Positions 18,467 through 27,619 of a stretch of 42,554 bases of DNA are shown piece after piece. The position numbers and the translations under genes were made by a program. Under the pieces are notes generated by a model. The model was not told the DNA's origin. It saw only the letters and a list, made by a program, of their open reading frames with translations, and did no database searches. Every line of letters begins with the position of its first letter. The stretch's first letter is position 1. This stretch comes from Candidatus Pacearchaeota archaeon (GTDB lineage Archaea; Nanobdellota; Nanobdellia; Pacearchaeales; GW2011-AR1), in contig JACPLT010000007.1 in NCBI GenBank assembly GCA_016186365.1, positions 1 through 42,554 of the forward strand, written 5' to 3'.

Positions 18467-19795
18467 TCACACATTCTTAACAAACCCCTTCTTAAACTCC
18501 TTCTTATCAATAACAACTTTATTCTCAACTCTCCCAGCCGAAGAATCCCTGACAACTATATACTCTCCTAATGGAAGATAAACTATTTTATTCTTCCCAA
18601 CAACAGAGAAAAATGGAACTTCATCTCCCAATGTTTCTCTGCTCACAATCCCACAATCCGAATTGCCAAGCGAGCAACTTGCAGGATAACCCTTATTTCC
18701 CAAAAATCCAGCATTAAATTTGGGCTTAAAACTAACCTTAATATTTTTGCCTTTAGCAATGCTAGAATCAATCTTTAAGCAATTCACTTTCTTTGTTATC
18801 TCACTAAACATTCCATTCTTTAATTTAAATGTAATCATGCTAGCTTTTGAGCATCCCTCTTTCTCTGCTATTCCCACTAAATTCAGATTAAAATTAACTT
18901 TATTCCCTTGATATTTATAACTATTAGAGGGAGTGTCAATCTCCAATTCCCAGATATAATTATCGACATATTTGCCAGCAATAGAAACTTGAACAACTCC
19001 ATTTGTATTGCTAGTTAAAAATACAGGAGCTTCATACTCTGTCTTAATCTCAGCTTCTATTCCTGGAATTAATCCTATTAAAGGAACCTGTTTTCTTTTA
19101 ATTTCATCATTGAAATAATAAAGTGTAGAATTCAATTCCTTTACTCCGGTATTGTAAGTTTTGCATAAGTCATAACTTATAACAAACTTCATAACAACAT
19201 TAGAATTTTTATTTTGTGTTCCTGAATTATACCAATTAAATTCTTCCCGATACACCTCTTCTTCTGTTTTGCCAAAATATTCAATCCTCTTATTCATCTC
19301 GCTGTCATTTATCCCAATAAATATAGAAAAGGAATTTTCACTATCAAAGTTAATGCCTCTTTCAAACATCTTTTCATTAATAATCTGGCTTAACTTATTA
19401 TTAAAATAAAAAATATAAGCTTCATGATTAATATTCAAGCTGTCGCATAATTCATATCCTTCAGGAACTATCTCTTCTAAAATAAACCCTTCAAAGTTGT
19501 CCTCATTATTAAAATAAACAACTCTCTTAATTCTCACACTTTCTCCGCTATAAAACTTTATCTCCTGCTTCTTGTCAGAATATGCCAGATTACTGGCAGA
19601 AGAATAAACCTGCGGATTTCCAATACTCGGAATAGAAGCTAAAATATCCTCACTATAACTAGACGCAGGATTATTTACAATATTCCCTGTAATTTTGCTC
19701 CAGCTAAATAAAACAACAATCGCAATTATAGCGATAATTGCAATTCCTATTCCCAGTTTAATCCATCCACCATAATTTTGCTCTTTGTTTTTCAT
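18467..19795 (-). CDS. Single-TM surface protein, 442 aa; partner protein of module B
   Basis: Paralog of 5973..7301, same length, ungapped; overlaps upstream giant gene by 38 nt. Confidence 0.85.
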   Translation of the reverse strand: MKNKEQNYGGWIKLGIGIAIIAIIAIVVLFSWSKITGNIVNNPASSYSEDILASIPSIGNPQVYSSASNLAYSDKKQEIKFYSGESVRIKRVVYFNNEDNFEGFILEEIVPEGYELCDSLNINHEAYIFYFNNKLSQIINEKMFERGINFDSENSFSIFIGINDSEMNKRIEYFGKTEEEVYREEFNWYNSGTQNKNSNVVMKFVISYDLCKTYNTGVKELNSTLYYFNDEIKRKQVPLIGLIPGIEAEIKTEYEAPVFLTSNTNGVVQVSIAGKYVDNYIWELEIDTPSNSYKYQGNKVNFNLNLVGIAEKEGCSKASMITFKLKNGMFSEITKKVNCLKIDSSIAKGKNIKVSFKPKFNAGFLGNKGYPASCSLGNSDCGIVSRETLGDEVPFFSVVGKNKIVYLPLGEYIVVRDSSAGRVENKVVIDKKEFKKGFVKNV

Positions 19796-22700
19796 CTCTA
19801 TCTCCTGTTTTGAATATAAAACTTAAAAATTCTTTATTATCAAGAATTCCATCATCATTTGAATCAGGCCCTCCCAAGCAGTCCTGCGGACATGAGAAGA
19901 AATTTTCCCCAGTATAATAATCACAGACACTATCCGGATAACAAGTTGGAGTAGTCATCCTGCATTCTCCAGAGATACATTTATATTCACAGTCTTGTTT
20001 TCCCATAAGACATAATCTTGCAGAACAATCTTCATTAGATGTACACCAGTTATTATAATCTCCATAAAAAAGTTCATTATAACCTTGATTTATCAAATCT
20101 TCGGGACTAACTAAGAAATCAAGATAAAAATTAGTGCAATCTACTTTCAGTTTGTTTATCTCAATTTGAGCAGATTCTCCATAGCTTGTAAAAGTTTCAG
20201 GCAGTATCTCAATTTTAAGATTATCAAAATTTATTGCAGGACTGCTTGCGCTCAATGTGAATGTCTGTGTTTTTTCAATATCATAACCGCACATCATTTC
20301 TTCATCTTCTATCTCTGCGATCTTATTGTTTTTTGTATTCCCAGAAATTCTTAATTTTACTTCTCCAGGATTTCCACTTATAATTTTTGTCTGATATGCT
20401 TCTCCTTGCCCGTCAAATCCAGGATAAATATATTTAGAATTTGTTGAATAAAATATTGTTTGAAGTTGTGTTTGAGCAGGATTTGAATTTATTTTTATTT
20501 TTTCTTCACTAATACTGCAAGGAGAAGAGTCACTTAAACGATAATTTATCATAGCACTGGGCATAATTGCCTCGGTATGCAACTCGGTTTCTACCGCATT
20601 TTTAAACTTTGCTCCGGAATCTCCCATCCCAACACTGCATCCCCCAAAAATTATTTTTTTAAAACACCCAATAGTTTTGGGATTTTTTTCTACAATTGCA
20701 TGTAAATTATCGGTACTTAATGCAATCTCGTCATAAGAATATCCTACTGAAGGTTCTCCAAACCATTGCAATCCAGGTCTGCCATGATTTGATAAAAATA
20801 AAGTATATTTACGTTGAGAATTGCTGCATTTTTCACATGCATCATTTAAAAATTTAAAAACTTCATTTATCGTTTTAAAATTGAAAAAAATATTTTGATT
20901 TGAATATTCTCCACCTTGAATAGTTATTTCCATTCCATCATGTAAAGAATAAAAATCTCTATGAGTAGAAAACAAAAGAGTGTCAAAATCATTGCAACTC
21001 TCGCATTGGGCGTTAACTATCCTATCTGAAAAAGATTTATGGGTTATACAAACTTGATTATCTCCACACCCAAAGAGAGCACCTTTGAAGCACCCCTCGC
21101 CATCTTGACATACATATTTTTGGATAGTATTAAAATCCAAACATTGCGAGCCACAAGATTTATCATTATCAAATCCATTGCAATCTATTTCATCATATTG
21201 GATTTCTTCTCCCCGAACATTAGTTTTCACATTTTTTACACAGACATCCCCTAAATTCGGATTATATGATGTTTTTATAATATTTGAACAAACCCCAATA
21301 TCAGTCTGACATAAAAATTTTTCAAATATTGGGGCGTCTTTATTTCTAGAACATATTCTGGGGCAAATTGGATTTTCACTGCTACAATAAAATTTATTTT
21401 TATTTTTTTCAGAAGTACAAAAAACAGGTCTTCCGTCATGGTCATAAAGTGCTTTCTCATCTTTTTTACAGCATATAGATGTTTCCATATTCTTTCCTTT
21501 AGCATAATCCCCTATCCCATACTTAATACCTAATATATCACAACAACCCTTAGGATATCCAAACTCATGGGTAGTTATATCTTCTCCCTCCCCACAACAT
21601 AGTGCTTTTTCAGAAATTTTATCTTGGGAGTATTCTTCTCTACCATATTTAAGACGGGAATTGGGGCAGCAAGATTTTGGTTCTCCAGTAGTATCTCTTA
21701 AAACTCCCATGCCTTCTTTACAGCATATAGATGTTTCCATATTCTTTCCTTTAGCATAATCTCCTCTGCCATATCCGCGGTTCTCTTCTTTGCAGCATTC
21801 TAAAGGTTCTCCCTTTGAGTTTGTAGTAGCTACCGCTCCATTTTCCTTGCAACAAATAGATTTTGAGCCATCTCTACCAAATTTAATATTATTTTCATTA
21901 CAACAAAAAATTGGCAATTGCCCTCCTTCTAAAGCTAATATTCGTGGGATTTCTCCTTCATTGCAACAAACCGCTTGAGGCAGTTCGCCGGTAAAAGAAT
22001 ATTTTCCAGTACCCTTTACAAGATTTCCTTCGGGGCAACACTCTATTGGAATTCCTGGAAAAATTATAGCTGCTTCTTCTCCACGGTTGCAACACAAAGA
22101 GGTTGGATAACTCCCTTCAGATGCGTAATCTAATAATCCCCATTTATTATTCTCCTCTGAACAACAAGAAGGCACACCTTCAATATTGTAACTAGCTATT
22201 TTATCTGCACTACAACAGATAAAATCATATGTTTTCTTGTAGACATATTTTTTAGGTTTATTTGAATCATCACATCCAGGATCAGGATTAATGAGAATTG
22301 GAGAAGGGTTTTCTATAATGCAATCACATCCATTTTTTGAGTTACAAGAAGGATTTCCAGTAGTATCTGTTCCAGAATAAGTCACATCACATTTTTTACC
22401 CGATTTATCGCACCATAAACAGGATTTATGACAAACTCCGGTGATACATTCGGAATTATGAAAATCCCAAAAATCATCTGAATTGCTTCGTTTTGGTCTG
22501 CAAAAAGAAGATTTTTTATCTTCAAAACCTCCGTAACTGCACCCTATCATATAGTTATTGCAATCTTCTATAGGAAATGGACAATTTGTTCCAGTTAAAA
22601 TTTCCTGCAAATTAAATTTTGAGTTTCTTATATCTCTTGGAGTATAAGGAGAGCAGCCAGTAAATGAGCATACTCCGTTATTAGTGATAGAACATGCAGA

Positions 22701-22976
22701 ATTGTCACTGCATCCAAGATTTTTGCAAGTGCAATATCCCATACCAATATTTAAGCTACACCCTAAAAAAGGAGTACACATCCCAGAAGTTTGAGACGCT
22801 TGTGTCCAAAAACAAGGAACATTTTTCTCACTTATTTCAACATAAGAACTCTCACATTGAATTTTATTCAAATTTTCACAAGAACTTACTTCGGTTCCAG
22901 AGCAAGCACCATAAACTCCTGCCAAACTCAAACTCACAACTAAAATCAACCCCAGCATCAACACCGCTTTTCTCAT
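19758..22976 (-). CDS. Giant secreted Cys-rich repeat protein with caspase-like (DUF4347-like) domain; module B
   Basis: Signal peptide near-identical to module A; repeat units with CC...CC (e.g. KGKNMETSICCKEG); LFLSNHGRPGLQWFG...IIFGGCSVGMGDSGAKFKNAVE; C-terminal EF-hand DSNDDGILDNKE. Confidence 0.85.
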   Translation of the reverse strand: MRKAVLMLGLILVVSLSLAGVYGACSGTEVSSCENLNKIQCESSYVEISEKNVPCFWTQASQTSGMCTPFLGCSLNIGMGYCTCKNLGCSDNSACSITNNGVCSFTGCSPYTPRDIRNSKFNLQEILTGTNCPFPIEDCNNYMIGCSYGGFEDKKSSFCRPKRSNSDDFWDFHNSECITGVCHKSCLWCDKSGKKCDVTYSGTDTTGNPSCNSKNGCDCIIENPSPILINPDPGCDDSNKPKKYVYKKTYDFICCSADKIASYNIEGVPSCCSEENNKWGLLDYASEGSYPTSLCCNRGEEAAIIFPGIPIECCPEGNLVKGTGKYSFTGELPQAVCCNEGEIPRILALEGGQLPIFCCNENNIKFGRDGSKSICCKENGAVATTNSKGEPLECCKEENRGYGRGDYAKGKNMETSICCKEGMGVLRDTTGEPKSCCPNSRLKYGREEYSQDKISEKALCCGEGEDITTHEFGYPKGCCDILGIKYGIGDYAKGKNMETSICCKKDEKALYDHDGRPVFCTSEKNKNKFYCSSENPICPRICSRNKDAPIFEKFLCQTDIGVCSNIIKTSYNPNLGDVCVKNVKTNVRGEEIQYDEIDCNGFDNDKSCGSQCLDFNTIQKYVCQDGEGCFKGALFGCGDNQVCITHKSFSDRIVNAQCESCNDFDTLLFSTHRDFYSLHDGMEITIQGGEYSNQNIFFNFKTINEVFKFLNDACEKCSNSQRKYTLFLSNHGRPGLQWFGEPSVGYSYDEIALSTDNLHAIVEKNPKTIGCFKKIIFGGCSVGMGDSGAKFKNAVETELHTEAIMPSAMINYRLSDSSPCSISEEKIKINSNPAQTQLQTIFYSTNSKYIYPGFDGQGEAYQTKIISGNPGEVKLRISGNTKNNKIAEIEDEEMMCGYDIEKTQTFTLSASSPAINFDNLKIEILPETFTSYGESAQIEINKLKVDCTNFYLDFLVSPEDLINQGYNELFYGDYNNWCTSNEDCSARLCLMGKQDCEYKCISGECRMTTPTCYPDSVCDYYTGENFFSCPQDCLGGPDSNDDGILDNKEFLSFIFKTGDRDEKQRAKLWWMD

Positions 22977-23061
22977 AAAACTTTAAATAAAAATGGGTTT
23001 TTATTTATTTCTCTTTTTCATATTCTGGCAAAATCCGTAAAAATCCGCAAGTTTTATAAAT

Positions 23062-23080
23062 AAGTATAACAGTTATACTT
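23062..23080. promoter_or_regulatory. 19-bp perfect palindrome, candidate VapBC operator
   Basis: AAGTATAAC-A-GTTATACTT directly upstream of ATG 23082, with TATA box GTTTTATAAA at 23051. Confidence 0.75.
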
Positions 23081-23081
23081 T

Positions 23082-23336
23082 ATGGAAAACAAATGTATCA
23101 AAGATGTAGATGAAAAAACTTGGAAAGATTTCAAGGCGATAGCCATAAAAAATAGAATTAAAATGTCAATTTTATTAAAGATAATGGTAAATGAATTTGA
23201 AAGAAACTCCAAAAATTTATGGGGAAAAATATTATCCAGGAAAAAATCTCTAACTAATAAAGAAGCAGAAGACATTGAAAATATTGTAAGAAAAATAAGA
23301 AAAGAAAGAGGATTTAGAGATGAGCCTGGTTTTTGA
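23082..23336 (+). CDS. VapB-like antitoxin
   Basis: Small basic/acidic protein overlapping a PIN-domain gene start. Confidence 0.7.
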   Translation: MENKCIKDVDEKTWKDFKAIAIKNRIKMSILLKIMVNEFERNSKNLWGKILSRKKSLTNKEAEDIENIVRKIRKERGFRDEPGF

Positions 23337-23712
23337 CACTTCTATATTGATATCTATTGAAAGAGGAGAGCAGCAAACAATAAATAAATTAAGGGAATTA
23401 TCCAAATCTTATCCCTCTCCTCCTCAATTAACTTTCGTCTCTTTTTTCGAATATTTAACAGGGCTGAAAATTAGAAAGAGCAAGTCTTTTGATGATAACC
23501 TCAAATTTTTGAAAAATTTCAATGTTCTTCACACAACCCCTTCAACTGCAGAAATTCTCTCTGATTTGAAAGTAGAATATGATAAAAAAGGCATGACCTT
23601 ACCATTAGCAGATTTATTGTCCGCTTCAATTGTAATAGAGAATAATTTTATCCTTGTAACTAAAGACAAGGATTTTGATAAAATAGGGGAATTAAAGAAA
23701 ATTATTCTATAG
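23320..23712 (+). CDS. vapC: PIN-domain toxin (VapC-like)
   Basis: LVFDTSILISIERGE, FFEYLTGL, LADLLSASIVIENNFILVTKDKDFDKI. Confidence 0.88.
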   Translation: MSLVFDTSILISIERGEQQTINKLRELSKSYPSPPQLTFVSFFEYLTGLKIRKSKSFDDNLKFLKNFNVLHTTPSTAEILSDLKVEYDKKGMTLPLADLLSASIVIENNFILVTKDKDFDKIGELKKIIL

Positions 23713-23744
23713 GGAAAGTCTTTCTTTTATAAGACAATAAGCTA

Positions 23745-24056
23745 TCAAGTTTTACTTTGCAATCGCTTCTTCAATTCTCTCAATTTTTCTTCTGGTAACT
23801 CCTGGCTGTCTGCCAGAATGTCCTCAAGAAAAACACTTTGATAAATCTGACACCCTCTACTTTTAGATGTTGAATCCAATATTAATATATCAAACTCCAT
23901 TTTTCCCGCCCTATCTGGATAAGCTTCAACTATTTCATATACTATTCTTTCTTCAGTTCTTCTTCTTGTTGGATCAACTGCATAATCTCTTAAAGGAGCC
24001 CCTTTAAAAAATCTTCCTTTCAATGATCTTGCAACAATTTGACGGGCAGTAATCAT
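23745..24056 (-). CDS. Hypothetical protein, 103 aa
   Basis: Clean ORF in a gap between a TA locus and the proteasome gene. Confidence 0.5.
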   Translation of the reverse strand: MITARQIVARSLKGRFFKGAPLRDYAVDPTRRRTEERIVYEIVEAYPDRAGKMEFDILILDSTSKSRGCQIYQSVFLEDILADSQELPEEKLRELKKRLQSKT

Positions 24057-24244
24057 TTTATTAATCCCCCAATTGAATATTTAAAGATTATTGCATTTGA
24101 TTAGTATATGCCCCCTCTGGACATATGTCACCTGCGTCCACAATTTCAACACCATAAAAAGATTTATAAACCGACAAATCCATAAATAGAGATAAATTCT
24201 ATTAAATTAAGGTTCTATAAAATAGAATAAAAGAGATTACTAAA

Positions 24245-24904
24245 ATGGAAAAAGAACTCGAAAATTCAATTTTAAAGACAGGAACAAGCCTGGTAGGAAT
24301 AGTCTGCAAAGATGGAATTGTAATGGCAGGAGACAGAAAAGTCACAGCCGGAAATCTTGTTATGGGAAAAAAAGAGCAGAAAGTAGTTCCTATTAATAAT
24401 TATATAGTCGCTTCCTGGACAGGAATGGTAGCTGATGCCCAGTTGCTGAAAAAAGTTGTCGCAGCAGAGCTAAAGCTTAAAGAGCTGAAATGCAAAACCC
24501 GCCCAACAGTAAAAGAAGCAGCCAATCTTTTCTCAATGATAACTTTCCGAAACATAAGGCAGTTCTCATCTATTCCCAGCATAGTTGGAAGCCTGGTAGG
24601 AGGATTTAATGAAGATGGAAGCTGCGAGCTATACACAATTGAGCCTGCAGGAAGCATAATAAAAGTTGAAGAATACGATGCTAACTTCTCAAGCGGTATG
24701 CCGTTTATACTAGGATTTTTAGAAAGAAAATATAAAAAAGATTTATCAGTTAAAGAGGGAGTAGAACTCGCGATAGAAGCTCTTAAATCCTCTACTCAAA
24801 GAGATATCGGCAGCGGTTCTGGAATAGATGTATTCACAATAACAAAAGACGGGATAAAACACGCAATTAAACAGACAATAGAATCCGAATTCAAAGAAGA
24901 CTAG
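24245..24904 (+). CDS. psmB: Proteasome beta subunit
   Basis: KTGTSLVGIVCKDGIVMAGDRKVTAGNLV (propeptide then TGTS catalytic Thr); GSGSGIDVFTI. Confidence 0.92.
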   Translation: MEKELENSILKTGTSLVGIVCKDGIVMAGDRKVTAGNLVMGKKEQKVVPINNYIVASWTGMVADAQLLKKVVAAELKLKELKCKTRPTVKEAANLFSMITFRNIRQFSSIPSIVGSLVGGFNEDGSCELYTIEPAGSIIKVEEYDANFSSGMPFILGFLERKYKKDLSVKEGVELAIEALKSSTQRDIGSGSGIDVFTITKDGIKHAIKQTIESEFKED

Positions 24905-24921
24905 ATTTTTATTTATAAAAC

Positions 24922-26808
24922 ATGACAGATATTTTAAAAAGTATATTAAGCGATTTGCCAAATAGTATTACCAGTGCTAATTTTGAAGGAGCAAACATAG
25001 TTCTTTACACAGATGACAGGATATTCTTTTCAGAAGGCGAAGGAAAAATAAAAGCAATTGTAGACAAAATTAAGAAAAGAGTAGAATTAAGGGCAGACGA
25101 AAAAATTTTGTTAAGCCAGGAAGACACTGACAAATCAATAAAAGAAATAGTTCCTGGAGAAGCAGAGATAACAAATATAATTTTTGATGTTCAGAGAAGC
25201 AGCGTGATAATAGAGGCAAAAAAGCCAGGATTGGTAATAGGAAAACAGGGCTCAATACTTCAGGAGATTAAAAGAAAAACTTTCTGGAGCCCCTCAATTC
25301 AAAGAAGCCCTGCTATTCAGAGCAAGATAACAGAAAATATCCGTTCAGTATTGTATTTGAATAATAATTACAGAAGAAAATTTTTAAATGATGTAGGAAA
25401 AAAAATATATTCCGAATGGAATCCTGAAAAAGTTAATGAATGGGTAAGACTTACATTTTTAGGAGCAGGAAGACAGGTTGGAAGAAGCTGTCTGCTTCTT
25501 CACACTCCAATTTCAAAAATTCTATTAGACTGCGGAATTGACATTGCCGCTCAAAACAGCGAGAAGTTTCCTTATTTTGATATTCCAGAATTTGACATAA
25601 ACGCGATTGATGCTGTAATTTTGAGCCACGCTCATCTTGACCATTCTGGAATTCTCCCTTATCTTTACAAAATGGGTTACAAAGGTCCATGTTATATGAC
25701 CCAGCCAACACGAGATATCGCTTCTCTGCTCGCTCTTGATTTGATTGGAGTCGCATACAAAAAAGCTACCTCTCCCTTATACTCTTCAACTGATATTCAG
25801 GAAATGGTTAAGCACAGCATATGTTTAGACTATAATGAAGTAACTGATATCGCTCCAGATGTAAGGCTCACTCTTTACAATGCAGGACACGCTCTAGGCA
25901 GTTCAATAGTTCATCTTAATATTGGGAATGGATTGCATAATCTAGTTTATACTGCTGACTTTAAATTTGGAAAAACAAGACTGCTCGATCCCGCAGCCTG
26001 TATTTTCCCAAGAGTGGAAACTATGATAATTGAATCAACTTACGGAAGCAAGGATGATATCCTGCCTCCAAGAGAGGTTGCAGAAGAACAGCTTATAGAA
26101 ATAATCAATAAAACAATTGAGAGAAAAGGGAAAGTATTAATCCCAGAATTAGGGTTAGGCAGAGCCCAAGAAACAATGCTTATTATTGAAGATGCAATTA
26201 AGCAGGGCAAACTCCCTAAAATCCCGGTTTATATTGATGGAATGATTTGGGATATTAACGCTATTCACACTGCCTATCCGGATTTTCTTTCAGGCAGTGT
26301 TCGCAGTTCTATATTTCAGGATAAAAATCCGTTTGTTTCCGATATATTTAATAGAATTGGAAGCAGTCAGGAGAGAAAGTTAGTATTCGAGTCTGGTCCG
26401 TGTGTTGTTCTAGCAACTTCTGGAATGTTAATGGGAGGAGCATCAGTAGAATATTTTAGGGAGTTTGCAGGAAGCAAAAAGAACAGCATACTCTTTGTTT
26501 GTTATCAGGGGGTTGGAAGTTTGGGAAGACAGGTTCAGGAAGGAGTTAAAGAATTCAAGATGAATAATGACGGAAAAGAAGAAGATATCCAGGTTAATAT
26601 GGAGATTCACACTCTTTTAGGGCTGACAGCCCACTCTGGAAGAAATCAGCTTCTCGCATATATGAATAAATGCCAGCCCCGCCCAAAGAGAGTAATAATA
26701 AATCACGGCGAGGCAAGCAAGTGCCTAGATTTGGCATCAACTATTTACAAGCTGAATAGAATTGAGACAATCGCCCCAAGAAATTTGGAAACAATAAGAA
26801 TAAGATAA
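24922..26808 (+). CDS. aCPSF1/FttA: KH-domain plus metallo-beta-lactamase/beta-CASP ribonuclease
   Basis: KH motif VIGKQGSILQEI; SHAHLDHSGILPYL; GHALGSSIVHL; TSGMLMGGASVEYFR; HSGRNQLLAYM...RVIINHGE. Confidence 0.95.
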   Translation: MTDILKSILSDLPNSITSANFEGANIVLYTDDRIFFSEGEGKIKAIVDKIKKRVELRADEKILLSQEDTDKSIKEIVPGEAEITNIIFDVQRSSVIIEAKKPGLVIGKQGSILQEIKRKTFWSPSIQRSPAIQSKITENIRSVLYLNNNYRRKFLNDVGKKIYSEWNPEKVNEWVRLTFLGAGRQVGRSCLLLHTPISKILLDCGIDIAAQNSEKFPYFDIPEFDINAIDAVILSHAHLDHSGILPYLYKMGYKGPCYMTQPTRDIASLLALDLIGVAYKKATSPLYSSTDIQEMVKHSICLDYNEVTDIAPDVRLTLYNAGHALGSSIVHLNIGNGLHNLVYTADFKFGKTRLLDPAACIFPRVETMIIESTYGSKDDILPPREVAEEQLIEIINKTIERKGKVLIPELGLGRAQETMLIIEDAIKQGKLPKIPVYIDGMIWDINAIHTAYPDFLSGSVRSSIFQDKNPFVSDIFNRIGSSQERKLVFESGPCVVLATSGMLMGGASVEYFREFAGSKKNSILFVCYQGVGSLGRQVQEGVKEFKMNNDGKEEDIQVNMEIHTLLGLTAHSGRNQLLAYMNKCQPRPKRVIINHGEASKCLDLASTIYKLNRIETIAPRNLETIRIR

Positions 26809-26893
26809 AAAAAGAAAAAGAAAAAACCAATCTTGATAAGTTTATAATTAGAAATGTGTTTTGATTCTTAATGATTTAATCGAAAGGTTTATA

Positions 26894-26919
26894 AACTATA
26901 GCAACTATAGTAACTATAG
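26894..26919. promoter_or_regulatory. Three tandem AACTATAG repeats (9-bp period), candidate operator
   Basis: AACTATAG at 26894, 26903 and 26912, between TATA box (TTTATAAAC) and ATG 26925. Confidence 0.7.
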
Positions 26920-26924
26920 GGAAC

Positions 26925-27137
26925 ATGGAAACAACAACAATTCAGCTAAGCAATGAAACCAAAGAAAAAATATCTTCTTTTGGTATGAAAGGTGAAAGCT
27001 ATGACACTATTTTAAGAAGAATTTATGCTTTGGCAGTCAAAGAGCAGCTAAAAGAGTTCTTGCTTTCATCAGAAAACACGATTTCTATTGAAGAGGCAAG
27101 AAGAGAAATCAACAAAAAATGGCCAAGGTCGAAATAG
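26925..27137 (+). CDS. Ribbon-helix-helix-like antitoxin
   Basis: METTTIQLSNETKEKISSFGMKGESYDTILRRIYA, RHH-like; overlaps downstream toxin. Confidence 0.75.
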   Translation: METTTIQLSNETKEKISSFGMKGESYDTILRRIYALAVKEQLKEFLLSSENTISIEEARREINKKWPRSK

Positions 27138-27463
27138 TTCTTCCATTATTTGAAGAAATTCAAAAAAAATTTAAAGGAGAAGCTCATGAGATTATTGATC
27201 TCATGGAGAACTTAGAAACAAACCCTCATAAAGGAAAATTGCTGGGAAATGTTGCAGGAATAGTTATAAAGGAGATAAAATATAGAAATTTTCGATTTTA
27301 TTTTATCACCGAAGGATATAAATTAAAATTTTTTGATGAACAAACATTAACAGATTTATTAATAAGATTTGTAAGAATGTCAGATAAAAAAGACCAGCAA
27401 AAAACAATTGATGAAATAAGAAGAATACTTATTAATTTTGGTCCAGAAGCTTTTAATTCATAA
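27119..27463 (+). CDS. RelE/ParE-like toxin
   Basis: LENLETNPHKGKLLGNVAGIVIKEIKYRNFRFYFI pattern. Confidence 0.7.
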   Translation: MAKVEIVLPLFEEIQKKFKGEAHEIIDLMENLETNPHKGKLLGNVAGIVIKEIKYRNFRFYFITEGYKLKFFDEQTLTDLLIRFVRMSDKKDQQKTIDEIRRILINFGPEAFNS

Positions 27464-27619
27464 AAATTAATTCTCAAAATTCTCCAGAACAAATCTCACT
27501 TCAGGATTTCCCAAACATGAACAAAACTAATATTATAAAAATTTCTGAATAATCTATAGAATAAGATAACTCAAACTTTATAAACTTCTTATTTTATATT
27601 AACATAGAAAAAGAGAAAA

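Noticed and set aside
24196-24228. ATTCTATT...AATAGAAT inverted repeat upstream of the proteasome gene
   Set aside because: Short AT-rich arms with a 17-bp spacer; easily expected by chance
24922-26808. Treating proteasome beta plus aCPSF1 linkage as novel
   Set aside because: Both are ordinary archaeal housekeeping genes; no additional evidence of functional coupling in this sequence
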